A stretch of DNA of 64,000 nucleotides, taken from NCBI GenBank assembly GCA_014338405.1, contig JTDE01021398.1, forward strand, positions 1 through 64,000, given 5' to 3'. This document shows, piece by piece, positions 19,841-32,442 of the stretch. The notes beneath the pieces were generated by a model that was given only the letters and a program-made list of their open reading frames with translations, had not been told where the DNA came from and did no database searches. The number at the start of each line of letters is the position of its first letter. Within the stretch, counting starts at the first letter, position 1. This DNA is from Paragonimus skrjabini miyazakii. Lineage: Eukaryota; Platyhelminthes; Trematoda; Plagiorchiida; Troglotrematidae. Made by a program: the position numbers and the translations under genes.

Positions 19841-22800
19841 CTAGAAAAAAAATAATTCGACATAGCTGCAAACATAACCAAATACAACATACCCACGGGA
19901 AGTATGTTATCAACCGCCCGCATAGATGACTTGATGTGCACAAGTGCTTGCGAACACTTTAAAATGCTGCCTACAGATAAGAGCTAGTTTGGTACTACGC
20001 CACGAAGCAAAACCTGCGTCCTGACTCGGCCGTTCAACGATATTCCCCGTTGTTTTCGCAAAGTGAGTTAGTTCCAAGAAGCAGGCATTATTCAATTGGT
20101 CAGGTAATCGGCATGGGTGGCACCAGCCGTGGTAGAGGAAAAATCAGCCGCAAGACTTTGTGTCGGTTTCTGCGTGGGACAATGATGATCTTTAAGTGCA
20201 TTAATATCCTTTACCAGTACCGAAAGAATTTGCCCCTGAAATTGAATAGTGTGAGATGTTTTGCGAAGCCGAACCCATCAGAAGCCTACGTACAATTAGT
20301 CATTGTGGAGAAGTTACTATTAACACACACAGAGGGCCCTCGCAATAAAGCCGGTTGCACTTCAGTGAAAAGATGACACCTGTAATCTTCTAGCAAATGA
20401 TAGACAATATTGACAGACGTTACAGAAGCTGCCCGTTAGCATCACCAATGCAAAAAAGCGATGCTGATAATCTGACAAAAGCGTTGGCTGTAGTATTTAC
20501 CAGAACCGAGGAGAACGGGTTCAGCTTGCGGGCAAACAACTGCAGTCCTAACACGATGTCACTGTAGTCGAAGAGTTGAAGCAATTCAATGGGTGATTCG
20601 TTCGTCCAACGTTTGAACTCAACGGTCGTTTCTCGGGATGGCAGAGCAATAGTATAGGTTTTTGCAGATGTCTCACAAGATCGGTGTCCATCAGTCGTCT
20701 GCTTACAAGAAAAATACCAAAAGAAAATGGTCACCTGATTGAAAATGGGTATGCGATCAGGTTCAATCGATGCTAAATTCGGATTCAATGTCCAGCATTG
20801 TTTCGTACCAGTTTTTTGCACTTTCAGTAACCCAACGATCATGGATCACGTTAACTGAATTACACTGTACTTCGAGTGAAGCTTAAGCCGTACTCTTGGG
20901 TCCAAAACACCTCGACAGTCGCCTGCGTTTTTTGAAAAGAGCCGCACGCAGCTCAAAAGAGTTCGATTGGAGCTATAGTATAAAAAACGGTGTAGTGTGA
21001 CGACAGTGTATTCCTCGGTCATTCATACCAATCCCCAATTCAGATTACAAAGCAAACGCATTCACCGGAAAGCAGTGTAGCTAATCGAATGCGAACCATA
21101 AGAGTGGTGGTCGCATGTTACGTATAAGTAACGGGTAGCAAAGATTACGACTGCTTAATCACTAGTCTCAAGGTCAACGAATAAAGAAAAATCCCACGAG
21201 GATAAAAATGTCCCCCATCAACCAAAGGCGTCCATCGTGAAAAGAGATAGCTACGAAAACGGAGTACATACACCTTGATTTAAGGACGAATTATTTAGCC
21301 GCAAACTACAAGATGCTGGAGGATTGACTCGAAAGATGTTGTGCATTTGTTTTGTTAAACAGTGCAAAAACGGAAGTCAGTTAGATAATTACATGTAGCT
21401 TTGTTGCCTGAGATTAGCAGATAATTATTAAGTTTGAGTTTGAGTAAAAACCGACGGTATATACACCGTACCATTACCAGAGTACCCAAAAGGGTGAAAA
21501 CAACCAAAATCAAACTGCAGTAATTCGCGTGACAACCATGCGTTTGTGATTTGCGTACAAAAGTATGAAAATCACTTCACGAACTTACATCTCCACTACT
21601 GATGAGCCTAGTCGAGAGAGTAGAACTAATTTTCATCAAAATCATTGAATAAAATCAAGTTCATAAATGTCTCGTAGTAACACCAAGCAGTTGCTTGATC
21701 CATCGACCGAACTGATTCGATCTAATATCCACAAATAAATGTAAAGCAAAAACAGCTGAATTTGGTACAGAGTGACCTAAATGGTCAAAATTGACTGGGT
21801 TATGGTCAAGGTAGTAGCATAAGCACGTATTCGGTCTAGTACTAATTACTGCACAGTATATAGGGTGATGTAACGACAGGATAAATAAACGAACGTCAAA
21901 CAATGCGGTACTAAATGTAAGCGTTTCCAACTAGCGGTGGGGAGCATTACTGAGATTAGGAGGCTAGACAATTCCACAAAGTCGATAACAGTTTGTGTCA
22001 ATACAAGCAGCAGTTCACTCACAACCACACATACAGAAGATTCCGATTTACAATGCACAAAAAATAAATGCTGACTGACCTTTCCATTAATGAATCTGCT
22101 TCCTTTCTGGAAACTGAAAGTTGGGGAGCAAAATCAACAGAATTTCACTAATGCAATTGTCAGGATATCCCGTTTTTAATATTATCCATAGCTTACCCTG
22201 TTCCTTTAATTGTGTGTAACATATCAGTATAGCATTGTTTTCTGAATACTTTCAGTCACGCCTCTTACATGCACACGATTTGCCTCATGTTATTCGTTTT
22301 ATTAAAAGGTCATCGCCATTTTTCAGAGTTCTCAATCCACCGGAACAGAGTTCCTCTGCGATGGCTGTACAGCTCTCCCCTTACATTAACGGTCGTTTAA
22401 CAACAGTCAACGGAATCTCAGTGGCACGCCACGTTTCGCTTCAAATTGGATTTGTCATATTAAGGGTACCATCCTCTCTAAACGGAACACAAATGTGAAC
22501 CTCCCTATTTTAAACTATTACTGTTACCACTAATCGGACGAATACTGTCCCGGATTTCAATGCACAGTATTAATATGCAAATCTGGATTGTCGTTGTTGA
22601 AAGAGAAAGCTTTTGGTAAACACGTTTTCAGAACAAATCTCTTGCACAGGAAGTTAGGCGATTCACAGAGTCTTAAAAAAACTTACCGCGTTTAGCTATA
22701 GCCAAGATAAAACGTTTCATCTTCCTTTGTACAAGGAAAAAAATAATTATTTTCTACGCCTTGATTTCCTAGTAAAAGCAGTTACCATTACCCGGATTTT

Positions 22801-23309
22801 CAACCTAAATCTCTCGTATTTAGATCTGAGTGTTTGCCTTGTAATGTCGATTATTCTACTAATGATCGTTTCTGGTAGGTCTACTAATATTTTCACAACG
22901 ACTCAAAGAGATAATCTGTAAATTGTTTTTAAGCAAAGAGCATGAACATTTTCGTCAACTTCTCTCTTCCTTTATAAGGCTGTCAAGAATAAATATTAGA
23001 AAGGATGTGCGGCTAGCCCACTTCGAAAGAGGGCAGTAAACTCGAGTTGCGTTTTCATTGGAGCTTGTCAGGAAGGGAGATCCTCGTTCGGACAAGAATT
23101 TACACTCCAGTTACCATGTCTGCAAGACTACTGTGCTAACCACAACACCAATGACTTCGCAATAGGCATAAGTGAATGACACAAAAGCTCAACCACACCC
23201 GTGGATGTATAACGTCCAAACTGACCGACAACTTTGAGAAGAAAATAAGCAGAATCGCGCTGCTCTGTCCAATCGATAAACTTCGTGATCAGAAGTTCAC
23301 AGTTAGGTT
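19841..23309. other. FYVE gene intron with one long unassigned open frame
   Basis: Apart from the 140-codon open frame at 20420-20842 (listed separately) I see only short frames. An 87-codon plus-strand frame at 22235-22498 has no recognised domain. Confidence 0.35.
20420..20842 (-). CDS. Unassigned 140-codon open frame
   Basis: This is one of the longest ATG-to-stop frames in the window with no transposon motif. It begins MIVGLLKVQKTGTKQC and ends IGDANGQLL. It has mixed hydrophobic and polar residues, no coiled coil, no signal peptide and no zinc motif. It lies in an intron of the FYVE gene on the same strand but cannot be placed in that transcript by splice phase. A stop codon stands just upstream of the ATG. 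A chance frame is the likelier explanation. Confidence 0.15.
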   Translation of the reverse strand: MIVGLLKVQKTGTKQCWTLNPNLASIEPDRIPIFNQVTIFFWYFSCKQTTDGHRSCETSAKTYTIALPSRETTVEFKRWTNESPIELLQLFDYSDIVLGLQLFARKLNPFSSVLVNTTANAFVRLSASLFCIGDANGQLL

Positions 23310-23475
23310 GCCTTCAGTTAACTAAAAGAGCACGGTTCGATTCTCTGGAAGAAATTTGGGGATTTGCATTATTTTAAACACGACGGCCCGATTGCAAAAT
23401 CTGGTCTGGGCAGGGATATGCACTAGTGATGAGCTCCAATAAAAGTGATACTTGAGTCTAGTGCTTCACTTCGTG
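23310..23475 (+). repeat. tRNA-like SINE copy
   Basis: It contains the pol III box-B-like GGTTCGATTCT (23335-23345) and the family 3' part with TGCACTAGTGATGAGCTCCAATAAAAG. The same 3' part is seen near 29670, 30181 and 43376. The 5' part is worn. Confidence 0.55.
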
Positions 23476-24480
23476 GTGGGTCAGCCGAAAGCCGTAGTTG
23501 AGTATGAAGCCTGCAATTTAGTGTGATTGGCGTTCGACATGAAATGATCCGAAATGTCAGACAGTTTATCAGTCTCACAAACAATCTATCTATCACATGT
23601 AATTTATCCTAAATTGCTTGCTTTCTCCGAGGCAACGTTAATCAATACTCGCTGTGCGGCCCTAGGTGCGCACAAATTGTTGACTCATGTACTTTGTTTG
23701 CCTTGGAACTGATAACAGACCTTGTTTCATATAAATCCAACCCCTGACTGTTAATGTTGTTACTGCTATCCAAATGTCCAATATATTATAACGTTTTATG
23801 TTTGTGACTGGAGACAGTAAAAGAAATGTTAACGTCTCATGATACGTCTTCAGTCGTTATTGGTGAACTGGATCAGCGGAACTCAGTGTTTAAAACTAAA
23901 ACTCCGAGCACAAACTGAATTGGCTAAGCAACCCTGAGGTTGATTATGAGGAGAATATAAGACTATGGATTCCAGATAAAAATGAACGCCCTTACCACAT
24001 CACTGGACCTAGTATCACACCAAAGCTGAATCCAGATTTGTGCGTATTAGCACGGAGAGTAACTGCCGTCGCGTTGGTATGACAAACACGAGAACGCCAA
24101 GTACTCAACTAATCAAACCATAGTTATTGCTGACCTCGGGAATTCACTACGGGCATAAAATTATCAGCACGACGACTGCAATAAAATAAGTCAAGATTAT
24201 GAATCAAAGTTGACCCGCAGGTGCATACTGGATGAAAACAATTGGTTGAAAAACTTATTGCATTACGTCAACCTGTTTATTGACCTGTATTGGGCTGTAA
24301 ATAGAAATGCGGGTGAATCAAGCTGGAAGAAGGATCATTTTAAGACTCTCAACGAAAGTTGTGGCTTAAAAAGAACTTTAACATAAATGCGCACTAAAAA
24401 ATACATGTGTAACACAAGTAACGACGTGAGTAATTACACAACCGTGCGAGTATTCACAGATTAGAGCGAGAGACACTCAC
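23476..24480. other. FYVE gene intron, no feature recognised
   Basis: AT-rich with only short frames on either strand. Confidence 0.5.
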
Positions 24481-24652
24481 CTCGAACCTCTTCTATCTGC
24501 TGCTCAGAGCATGTACGAGACCGTTCCCATTCGGTTTCGACAGTGTTGAGCTTATGCAAATGTTGCTCGCACTGCGTAGTTAGTTCAGAACACTTAGCTC
24601 GCAAGCCATCACGCTCTCGTTGCAAGGTGCTGAGCGATTGCACCAGTTGTTC
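24481..24652 (-). CDS. Exon: coiled-coil segment of FYVE gene
   Basis: The exon has 172 bases: 57 codons plus one base, starting in phase 0 after CAACCGTAG and ending at GAG/GTGAGT. The peptide begins EQLVQSLSTLQRERDGL and ends SEQQIEEVR. It shows clear heptad spacing of Leu and Cys with charged flanks, typical of a long parallel coiled coil. It can join in frame to the exon at 31212-31517 upstream and to the candidate at 19786-19840 downstream. Confidence 0.85.
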
Positions 24653-27002
24653 CTACGGTTGAAGGAAGATGGAAAACGTGTAACAATCGTTGATTTGTAG
24701 GTGAAATGTTCGCATTTGACAATTAGCTGCTTTACTGAAGATAAAAGAATAAGAACGATACGATAAACCAACTAGTAATGATATGAATACTGTTTTGCAA
24801 AGATGCATCACACTGGCAAACCCTAATGAATTAAAACGTGCCGCACTAAAAAAGTACATTCGAACATAAGGGTTTGAATAGTGCGAAGTACCACAGCTGT
24901 CTGTACACATCGTTTCGCATCCTTGCTACAATCTAGTAATGGGACTAACTATATAAGTTCGTCATCTTCCAATCCAAATAGTCTGGTCGATGCTACAAAT
25001 GTTAAAACACCCAATAATTACGTCTCAACCAGTCTTTAGTGATGTTGTTCAAAGAGGTTGTAAAGCGTCTGACATGAGACTACTGCATAACGACATTCTC
25101 CCGCCTATTCCACTGAACAACAATAATAGGTGTACTACTTCATATTAGTTGAAGTGTGACTAAATCCAGGCAGTTGACTTCTTCAAATGAATGACTTACG
25201 GAACGAAAACGGACTGCCCATTTCACTAAGCTACGAGAATCAAGAATGCATGTGGACATCTTTCGCTCATTTTTCAGAGAGACCCTTTAGTTTACAAACC
25301 CGAGAACGAGAACTGTTGGTCCGAATGAAGCATTGTATTAGCCAAACAACGGAACGTATCGCTTATGACAAATGCCGAATTTTGCGTGGCTACAACAATA
25401 ATGCACGCTTCTCGAAACGGTTTACGGCTGAGTGACCTTTGCAAAACAAATGATATAAGACCATTAAATAAATTCAATTTTTAAAGTGTATAACGAATTA
25501 GCATTAACCATTCTTTCTAGTCTAATTAAGTTTGCAACAGTTGAATTTCTCTTGATACTTTAAACATTACTGATCAACGAAATTCACTACATTGATTTTA
25601 CAATCAGTTGGAACACAGCGAGGTCTTGATTGTCGCAACTCATAGCGAAACAGAAGCCTAACGGATTCGTTCGCATCCTAACAAAAAGAACTAAAGGAAC
25701 TAAGAGATAGGGGAATGGATTCGGTCATTGCGGCGTTTTCGCCTGTCAATGAAAGCACCTAAACCCTTCACAAAAGAACAGTCAAGTGAAATAGGCTGTG
25801 TGCAGCATTTTGTGGATGGGCGACCGTTTTAGAGAGGTAGAGATCACTAGCCACTTGACTACAAATCAGAAGAGTAATTACATCTCACATGTAGGTACGG
25901 GTTTTCTCATTACGACGTCGGTCTGTTTTCTCAACAACAACAAAAGTGATGCTATGCGACGGTGAAATTATAACCAGTTTACGTCCTGTTAAGCTATTCA
26001 CAAAAGAAGTACTGTCGTCTGAAAAGCTATCATAGGGCAATATTTGTATCCTCCATTACTCGAACAACCACACATATATTTACATGTATTCACATATATT
26101 TACTTTTCCATAGTCGCTTACAAAAAACAACCTGCTCCTGTAGTGGTCGAGAAAAAACTGGTTAGGGAATGAGGTGGCGTTGTTAATATTGTTCGGGATA
26201 TTTGAGTCGAGACTTTTGAAAAACTGCAAGATTTCTACTGCCTTTTCAATCGAGCCTACAGAATGAGAAGTTTTACAAATGTCCGGTGACGAGGATCCAT
26301 CGTCGGCAGTTGTGCAACCTATAAAGTTCACGTTCCATAACTATAGCCTCGTTTCAACTTCAGCTTCCATTTCAATAAAGTCAGCCGTGGTCATACGACT
26401 CAATGTGTCAAGTTTGAGCATATTCAACAGCTTGAAAGTCATCAAGAGGACTTGTTTCGGAATCGAAACAACAACAATCCGTTTGACATCAACAGTTATT
26501 AACTGCCTATAAGCTCACGTTGTCTCATGCTCTATAGCAGATTTGGATGGCGTCAAAAATGTTTAACTCACGAGTTAGTGTTCATCAGATGATTCACTCA
26601 GCTGTTGAAGTATAATCCATTTTTACTAAGTTCTGGGAGAGTGGCTAATGTTAACAACCAGTGGCTGTAATCAGAGCGTTGCCTATGGCAAGGGGGATTT
26701 TGTGAAACTATTGCCCAACACCACCGGCTAATCATGGTTGGTGGCACTACGAAGTAGGTAATGGAAACGGTTTAAGACTTCAGTTTTTGTGATATGTGCA
26801 GTAGGGTATGACATATAACCATTTGAAACAGCAAAATTTTTCTATATATCCAACCACCAAATTATGAAAAATAACGAGCTTGATTTAATCAGGAGGGACG
26901 TAACGAAAAATCTGTACGTTTCAGCAAAAATCGTGCCGAAAGTCAGAGGTGAAATTATAACGACGGAGAACCCATTACGTTTGAAGCTCAACATCATTAG
27001 TA
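24653..27002. other. FYVE gene intron, no feature recognised
   Basis: Short frames only. The 82-codon plus-strand frame at 25187-25435 and the 83-codon minus-strand frame at 26080-26331 have no recognisable domain and no good splice boundaries. Confidence 0.4.
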
Positions 27003-27190
27003 TTTGATCAGCAGCAGCAATACATTAATGGTTGGCACAGACACTTAACTGCCACAGAATGGTGAGAGAATGGGAAAAGACCCGAAGATTTTAGAGATAA
27101 AATAAGGGGTGGAAATGGGGCTCAATATTTAAGAACCTTGATTCAAACTCAGACGTTCAACACCAAAGTGCCAACACGGTGACGACAAAC
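27003..27190 (-). repeat. LINE 3' end fragment (minus)
   Basis: In reverse complement it shares the LINE tail blocks: TTGGTGTTGAACGTCTGAG, GGCAGTTAAGTGTCTGTGCC and CCATTAATGTATTGCTGCTG at the end. It is a truncated, strongly worn copy without coding sequence. Confidence 0.6.
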
Positions 27191-28380
27191 TTTCACACTT
27201 ATAGAGAAGTTTTAGTTAAGTCATTTCAAAACGAAATATAGAATACTTCTTTCATTTATGTTAGGGGGCAGTCGGTGGCGAACCTGTTCATCCACATTGT
27301 CAGCTGAATTCAGGCACTCACGTTTTTGGACCGGGTTCGACGATTACTTCCCTAGTAGCATGCACAATTGGGCCACTACGTCTTAACAAGTTGACACAAT
27401 CGTAGGTGAGCAACGCTCAGACGAAGCGACTGACACAGTAACTGTCGTGCCAAATCACAAATGCGCACCAATTAACCCATTTAACCTTAAAGCAAAAGTT
27501 ACGAACCAGTTTACCATTTGAAGTCCCCAAGTATTAATTATCAGATAACTAACGTAAAACGAAAACTGACTGATGAGTTATTGTTCTACTGAATGGTATG
27601 CGCATGCCTTATCGATCTAGTCATCAATCGATCGGAGATAGTGTCGATAGGTAATGGTTGCATAAATGAATAAGCCGCAAACTTAAACGAAGTGAACGAT
27701 AGAAACAAAATTCTAGGAAAGTTAAATGGTCACTGCATGTGAATCACCGCACATGTCATGTTCACCTTCCATGCAGACACACAATACGCGAATGAGAATA
27801 CACTACAGGAGTGCTTTTAACTTAGCTTTAAGGGCTGCAAATTTGGAAGTTCACATGCAATTCTACTGAAAACATTGTACTTTCCGACGATCAGCACTTT
27901 AAATTCATGCAGATGTATACAGGCACACCTTCCTCTAACCGGTAACCTCTTAATGAGTGTTATAAACTGTACACTGTGATTTGAAGGACGCTTCCTACCG
28001 TTGACACCTAGCAAACAGACGGCCTGCATTGATATCGCTTCATCGTTCCATGGCAGTCTCTTTGATCACAATATCTTGTTCTCACAAGTGTATCATTCGA
28101 CATGCAGCATTCTATGTTAGGTCAAGATCCGCTGATCCACAGTACGATAGTCAGCGAGTAACTCCACATCAATACATTCAGTAAGGTGGCTTTAAGTGCA
28201 CAACGTGTCACGCAGCAAACTGAACTGGTAAGTTATCAGAGTTTCGAGAAGGACAATTCATAACAACAAACGGCCGAAGTGTGGGAGTCTATACAATCCA
28301 CGATGAGGTTGTAGATATTCCGTTACTTTGATCATGAAGAAGTAGAACGCAAAATGCGGCTAATAACTGCTATAACTGTC
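27191..28380. other. FYVE gene intron, no feature recognised
   Basis: A 70-codon minus-strand frame at 27817-28029 has no recognised motif. Nothing else is supported. Confidence 0.45.
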
Positions 28381-28384
28381 TTAT

Positions 28385-28733
28385 TGTAGCGAAAAGGCGT
28401 CCAATAAAACAATCGTAATTGTTCAACTCGCTGGTGGCCATGCCACACACGCGCTCGCGTTTATGAATCGGAATTCCGGTCCACAACACACACCCAGTTT
28501 CTTCTCACACGTCGTGTGCACTTCTGCCTGGTTTATGTGTGTGACCGACGCCTTCTATCGGGGGGGAGGGGGGGGTTCCGCCGTTTTCCGATCTCGTTGA
28601 ACGATGGCTCGTCCGGTCGCCCGTGTTGTCTGCGATCCGATCGTTGTGAGCTTTCGGACGTGCCTCGCTGCCGCGTTGAGGTATCCCACCAACAGTTGGA
28701 ATACTGGCACCTCCGGTTTGGTAATTCACTACA
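28385..28733 (-). mobile_element. Solo LTR of a gypsy family, 4-bp target duplication
   Basis: This 349-base unit begins TGTAGCGAAAAGG and ends CACTACA, so it has TG..CA ends, and it is flanked by TTAT on both sides (28381-28384 and 28734-28737). Its left 90 bases match 35801-35895, where they adjoin minus-strand gypsy integrase sequence, so by analogy the LTR reads on the minus strand. No internal sequence is present, so it is a solo LTR formed by LTR-LTR recombination. It contains a G run, GGGGGGAGGGGGGGG, at about 28561-28575. Open frames in it are not genes. Confidence 0.85.
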
Positions 28734-28737
28734 TTAT

Positions 28738-29669
28738 TGAGATAACGTTGTGGTTCGGCCTAATATACAGGCAAAGCATACACACGTCTGATGGATAGTC
28801 AATGACCTCAGAGGCAGAAAGTGGTCCGAATAACGTGTTACAAATAACAACTATTACGACAATCTGGTATTACTCGCCAGAAGTAGATCCATGGAGGGCC
28901 GTCGGCATAATGACCTAGTCGGCTTCACTGCCACTATAACTGCGCGCAATTGACCTTGGGATACAAGGCGTGCGTTACGCGATATATTTTTCGTAGAAAG
29001 CATGGTAAGCCTCAAGGAAGTCTGTCCCAATATTAACCGAAAGAATTACTCCTGTGGATATCACGTGTTGCCACCGCCTTAGTCAGCTCGTTCAGCTGTG
29101 TTCTGACTGGACAATGTCTACGAACAACGGACATACCCGACGGCACCGCGCGACATTATCTAGGCGAAACAGGGCTGCATTAGCTGACCACATGAATACC
29201 AACACGCGACAGTGCACGACACATTGCTATCGAAACTGTATGGTGTAATGAAAGGAGCAAGCAACCTTACTACCGAATGAAATTATGTTTCACACGAAGA
29301 CAGAGGGTATTGCGAAATAACCTAATGGTAGACCAAAAATAGTGATGCCCGAATATCATGTTAGCGTAGCTCGCTGAAGATGCGCTTTGACAGGGCGGAA
29401 AGTTAGCTTCACAATTCTCATAAAAGGTTGAGTAAACAAACCACCTGTCTGGCATCCTGTATGAACATATGCTGTAAGGTTTGTCTTTATTTAAGTGATA
29501 TCTCTGAAGTCATGATTATTATGAAGGAACAGTGAAAACCGTCGGGAAATTAACTCTTAACTCATAAGTAACAGCAGAGTAGTAAGTCAACAGAAATTGA
29601 ACATCACTCGCAAGCGATGGAAACTTCCGCACTAATGGTATTTTCATCCAACCCGTTCCAAAAAGAGAT
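28738..29669. other. FYVE gene intron, no feature recognised
   Basis: Short frames only on both strands. Confidence 0.45.
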
Positions 29670-29775
29670 ACTGAACTCGAAATTCGTTCTTTTAAAAACT
29701 TGTCAGTAGTGCACACCTTTGCCACTGTAGGAATTTGAACCCTGGTCACGCTTTCATCAGGCAAACACTGTGATA
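29670..29775 (-). repeat. tRNA-like SINE copy (minus)
   Basis: On the minus strand it reads GGTTCAAATTCC (box B-like), then CAGTGGCAAAGGTGTGCACTACTGACAAG and an AAGAACGAA block. This is the same order as the plus-strand copy at 30117-30250, which lies only about 350 bases away in the opposite orientation. Confidence 0.6.
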
Positions 29776-30116
29776 ATTGCGTTATTGACCTCACTTCGAC
29801 AAACGACCGAATTATCATACGGAAACGTTCAATCATATTCGTTTATCACTAACACTCAGACTGTCTGGTCGCCACTAGAAGAGGGGAAGCAAATGTCCTG
29901 TTAATTCCACTCGATGAGCTACCGAGCTCAAAAAGTTCGATATTTCCGTGACTTGGACTTGAGGAGAAGTCCTAATCGTGGTGTCATCGATTGGGGTTAA
30001 CAGGCCAATTAGTGTGTCTCAACTCAAGGCGATCGGGCAAACTGAGCACTACTCACAGGCAAATGTGGCTAGCGTGTGTACCTGACAATTTGCTTATTTA
30101 CAATGAGAGAACAATG

Positions 30117-30250
30117 GCGTAGTGATCGAAATGGTTGTCTTGTGAAAGCACGGTAGATGTACAAATCCCGGCAGTGGCAAAGCTTTGCACTACTGACGAG
30201 TTCCAACAAGAGCGAAACTTAAGTATGGTGCTTCTTCTCAAAAGAGGCTG
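30117..30250 (+). repeat. tRNA-like SINE copy (plus)
   Basis: The tRNA-like head is followed by ACAAATCCCGGCAGTGGCAAAG, TTGCACTACTGACGAGTTCC and AACAAGAGCGAAACTTAAGT. The last two blocks recur in the copies at 23310, 29670 and 43376. Confidence 0.6.
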
Positions 30251-30284
30251 ACCGAAAATTCTACGAGAATGCGGAAGTTAATTG

Positions 30285-30475
30285 TTTTGCAGATGTCTTA
30301 ATCTTGCATGCAACTCGGTTATTTGTTTGTAAGATGTGGATTGTTTGAGTAAATGCATAAGGGCTTCGGAGAGCAGATTTCATTCGCTCTTTCTTTGCGT
30401 CCACACTCGTGTTTTCTTATCTCCGCCTGGTTGTAGGGCAATTTGGTGTTAGTGGTTCACACTGACGGTGATGGG
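30285..30475 (+). repeat. LINE 3' end fragment (plus)
   Basis: It shares GCAACTCGGTTATTTGTTTG and a run of T/C-rich sequence, then TTAGTGGTTCACACTGACGG, with the LINE 3' copies at 12290 and 44830. It has no coding part. Confidence 0.55.
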
Positions 30476-30614
30476 CTAACTTACAAGAGTTTGGAAACCA
30501 CAATCAATAGATTAGAAGTAAACAAAAAGGCACGGTTCGGATCTGTGTATTACCAAAGTAAGAGGTCAAATGATGTAAACTACTGTTGCTCACCGAATTC
30601 GAAGCCAGTCTAAT

Positions 30615-30735
30615 TTCAAGAGCATTTATCGCGTTTGGGTATGTTCTTTCTGTCGCTGGTTTGAATCCAGCCGAAGTCCAGATTTTCCGCAATTGGGTCT
30701 CTTCTAAATTATCAAATCTGCTAAACTACTTATCA
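30615..30735 (+). repeat. Second tRNA-like SINE family, copy 1
   Basis: It contains box-B-like GGTTTGAATCC followed by AGCCGAAGTCCAG and TTCCGCAATTGGG. It aligns over about 80 bases with 59905-60000. Confidence 0.5.
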
Positions 30736-31211
30736 GTAATACAGTATAATTTCGTTAATTACGCCACAGTGTCGGTAGGAATCATGGGTATTAATTGCTC
30801 CTTTCACACAGCTTGCATTAGTATAATTATCATGGACGAACTAGTCACTGGACCAGGCGACACGTGACAGTGGTAGGCATTCGTCGGTTAGTTAGGCACT
30901 CATTAGAAGTCAAACGGCGCAGAGACCAAATAATTCAACATCCTAGTAGCCGCGAGACATAAAGTTCATGATTGCAAACGGATTAAAAAAGCAGGCATTT
31001 CAATAATTCATAGGGTCGATGGGCAGGTTTCCCTTCTTGTGATGTACGCATTAGCCACGACTTACTACCGACCCAGCTGAACAAAACAGATTAAGTCACT
31101 CCGATGGTGCCTATCCGGTTGGAAAACTCAATATACAATAGAATCATAATATTATTGTACAGTAAGAACAGTTGGATGAATATTCGAGTAGGTAATGAAC
31201 AGGACACTTAC
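30736..31211. other. FYVE gene intron, no feature recognised
   Basis: A plus-strand frame runs through from the SINE but shows no domain. Nothing else is supported. Confidence 0.5.
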
Positions 31212-31517
31212 CCGATCGGCAGCATGTTGGTCGCGTTCCGTTTGATACTCCTCTCTTAAATCCGCTAACTCTTCGACCAGCTTCTGGACACGCTCTTCGC
31301 TGGTGGACAAGTCTTTCGAGATAATACTGTTGACTTTTCGAAGTTGGTCAGCTTCTGCGTTGAGACCGGCAAGAGCGGACGACTGGGACAGACATTCTGC
31401 GTTTAGCCGCTCAAGCTGGGTTCGCAGTGCAGATATAGTCTGTTCGGCTTCGTTTCTCGACCGAGCCGCATCAGCAACAGCTTGGTTCAATGTGGCTTTA
31501 ACAGTGGTTAGCTCAGC
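31212..31517 (-). CDS. Exon: long coiled-coil segment of FYVE gene
   Basis: This is the longest exon seen: 306 bases, 102 codons, phase 0 at both ends, with acceptor GGTTTTCAG and donor GGTAAGT. The peptide begins AELTTVKATLNQAVADAA and ends ERDQHAADR. It is an almost unbroken coiled coil rich in Ala, Leu, Glu and Gln without Pro. It joins in frame to the exon at 32443-32580 before it and the exon at 24481-24652 after it. Confidence 0.9.
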
Positions 31518-32442
31518 CTGAAAACCAGTGAAAACTAATACAGAAGTAGAATAAAATCACACCATTGCTTTTGGCATGCAACATTCCCCTCGTCAGTGTA
31601 AGCAAACCTGAATATTTCTGCTTTCACGATGAGTATGTGTGTTGACCCACTGTCTTTCCAAGTTAATTTAGAGTAACGTGTCTATTACCGACCGGCTCAC
31701 GCTTGTTCAGAAAGAGATGGCTTACAACAGAGTGAAATGAAATAAGCGGGATAGAAAAAATGCCAGTTATGTACAAGCAAATATTTCTATAAGAAAGCAC
31801 GGAATTACCACCTAGAAAGCAAACAGTTATAAAATAAGCGGGAAGGCGAAATCAAAGAAGAAAGCGTTTGGTTGCAGTTTCACTTAGTGCACAGAGCCAG
31901 AGGACCGATGAACACGAGGTGGCCTAGTGGTCACAATGCTGAATACATCAACCACACACCTGTGGTTTTGCTCCAGGTCGATCGCTCGGACAGCCTGACA
32001 ATATCTAGCCCGTATGAGATCTAGTGTGTGGTATGCCTGGAAGTGCCTTGTGGTTCAAAGGCTAACATAAATAAACCGATTCGGTTGGCAGAATGAGCAC
32101 CATTGGATGACTCGGGCTTAAACAGAAACCAGCAAGATAGCCAAGGTTTAAATTCATGAGTTATCAATCCACCTGGTTATCAACGGGCTCAAGTAAGAAT
32201 CACGCAAACAGTCGAGTCAGAATCAATACAAAAACGGTATAATGGCAGCAAAAGGTAAAAAACAGTGTCGAAATGCACAGTTTTTGATACACAGAAATGC
32301 TAGGTATTACCCATTGCCCACCACAAAGGCGAACATCAGCAATAACTACGTAATTCATCAACAAGATGCAGGATGAAACAAAGCAAGAAACCAACCATGA
32401 CCAGAGAAGCCATATAGGTTTAAAGTAAGAAGAAAGACTCAC
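31518..32442. other. FYVE gene intron with a tRNA-like repeat
   Basis: At 31925-32050 a plus-strand segment has TGGCCTAGTGGTC, a good box A match, but only a weak box B (GGTTTTGCTCCAGGTCG). It is probably a SINE of tRNA origin and not a working tRNA, since no cloverleaf could be drawn. The rest shows nothing. Confidence 0.4.

Noticed and set aside
28505..28740. Overlapping 64-74 codon open frames on both strands.
   Set aside because: They lie wholly inside the solo LTR or run just past its end.
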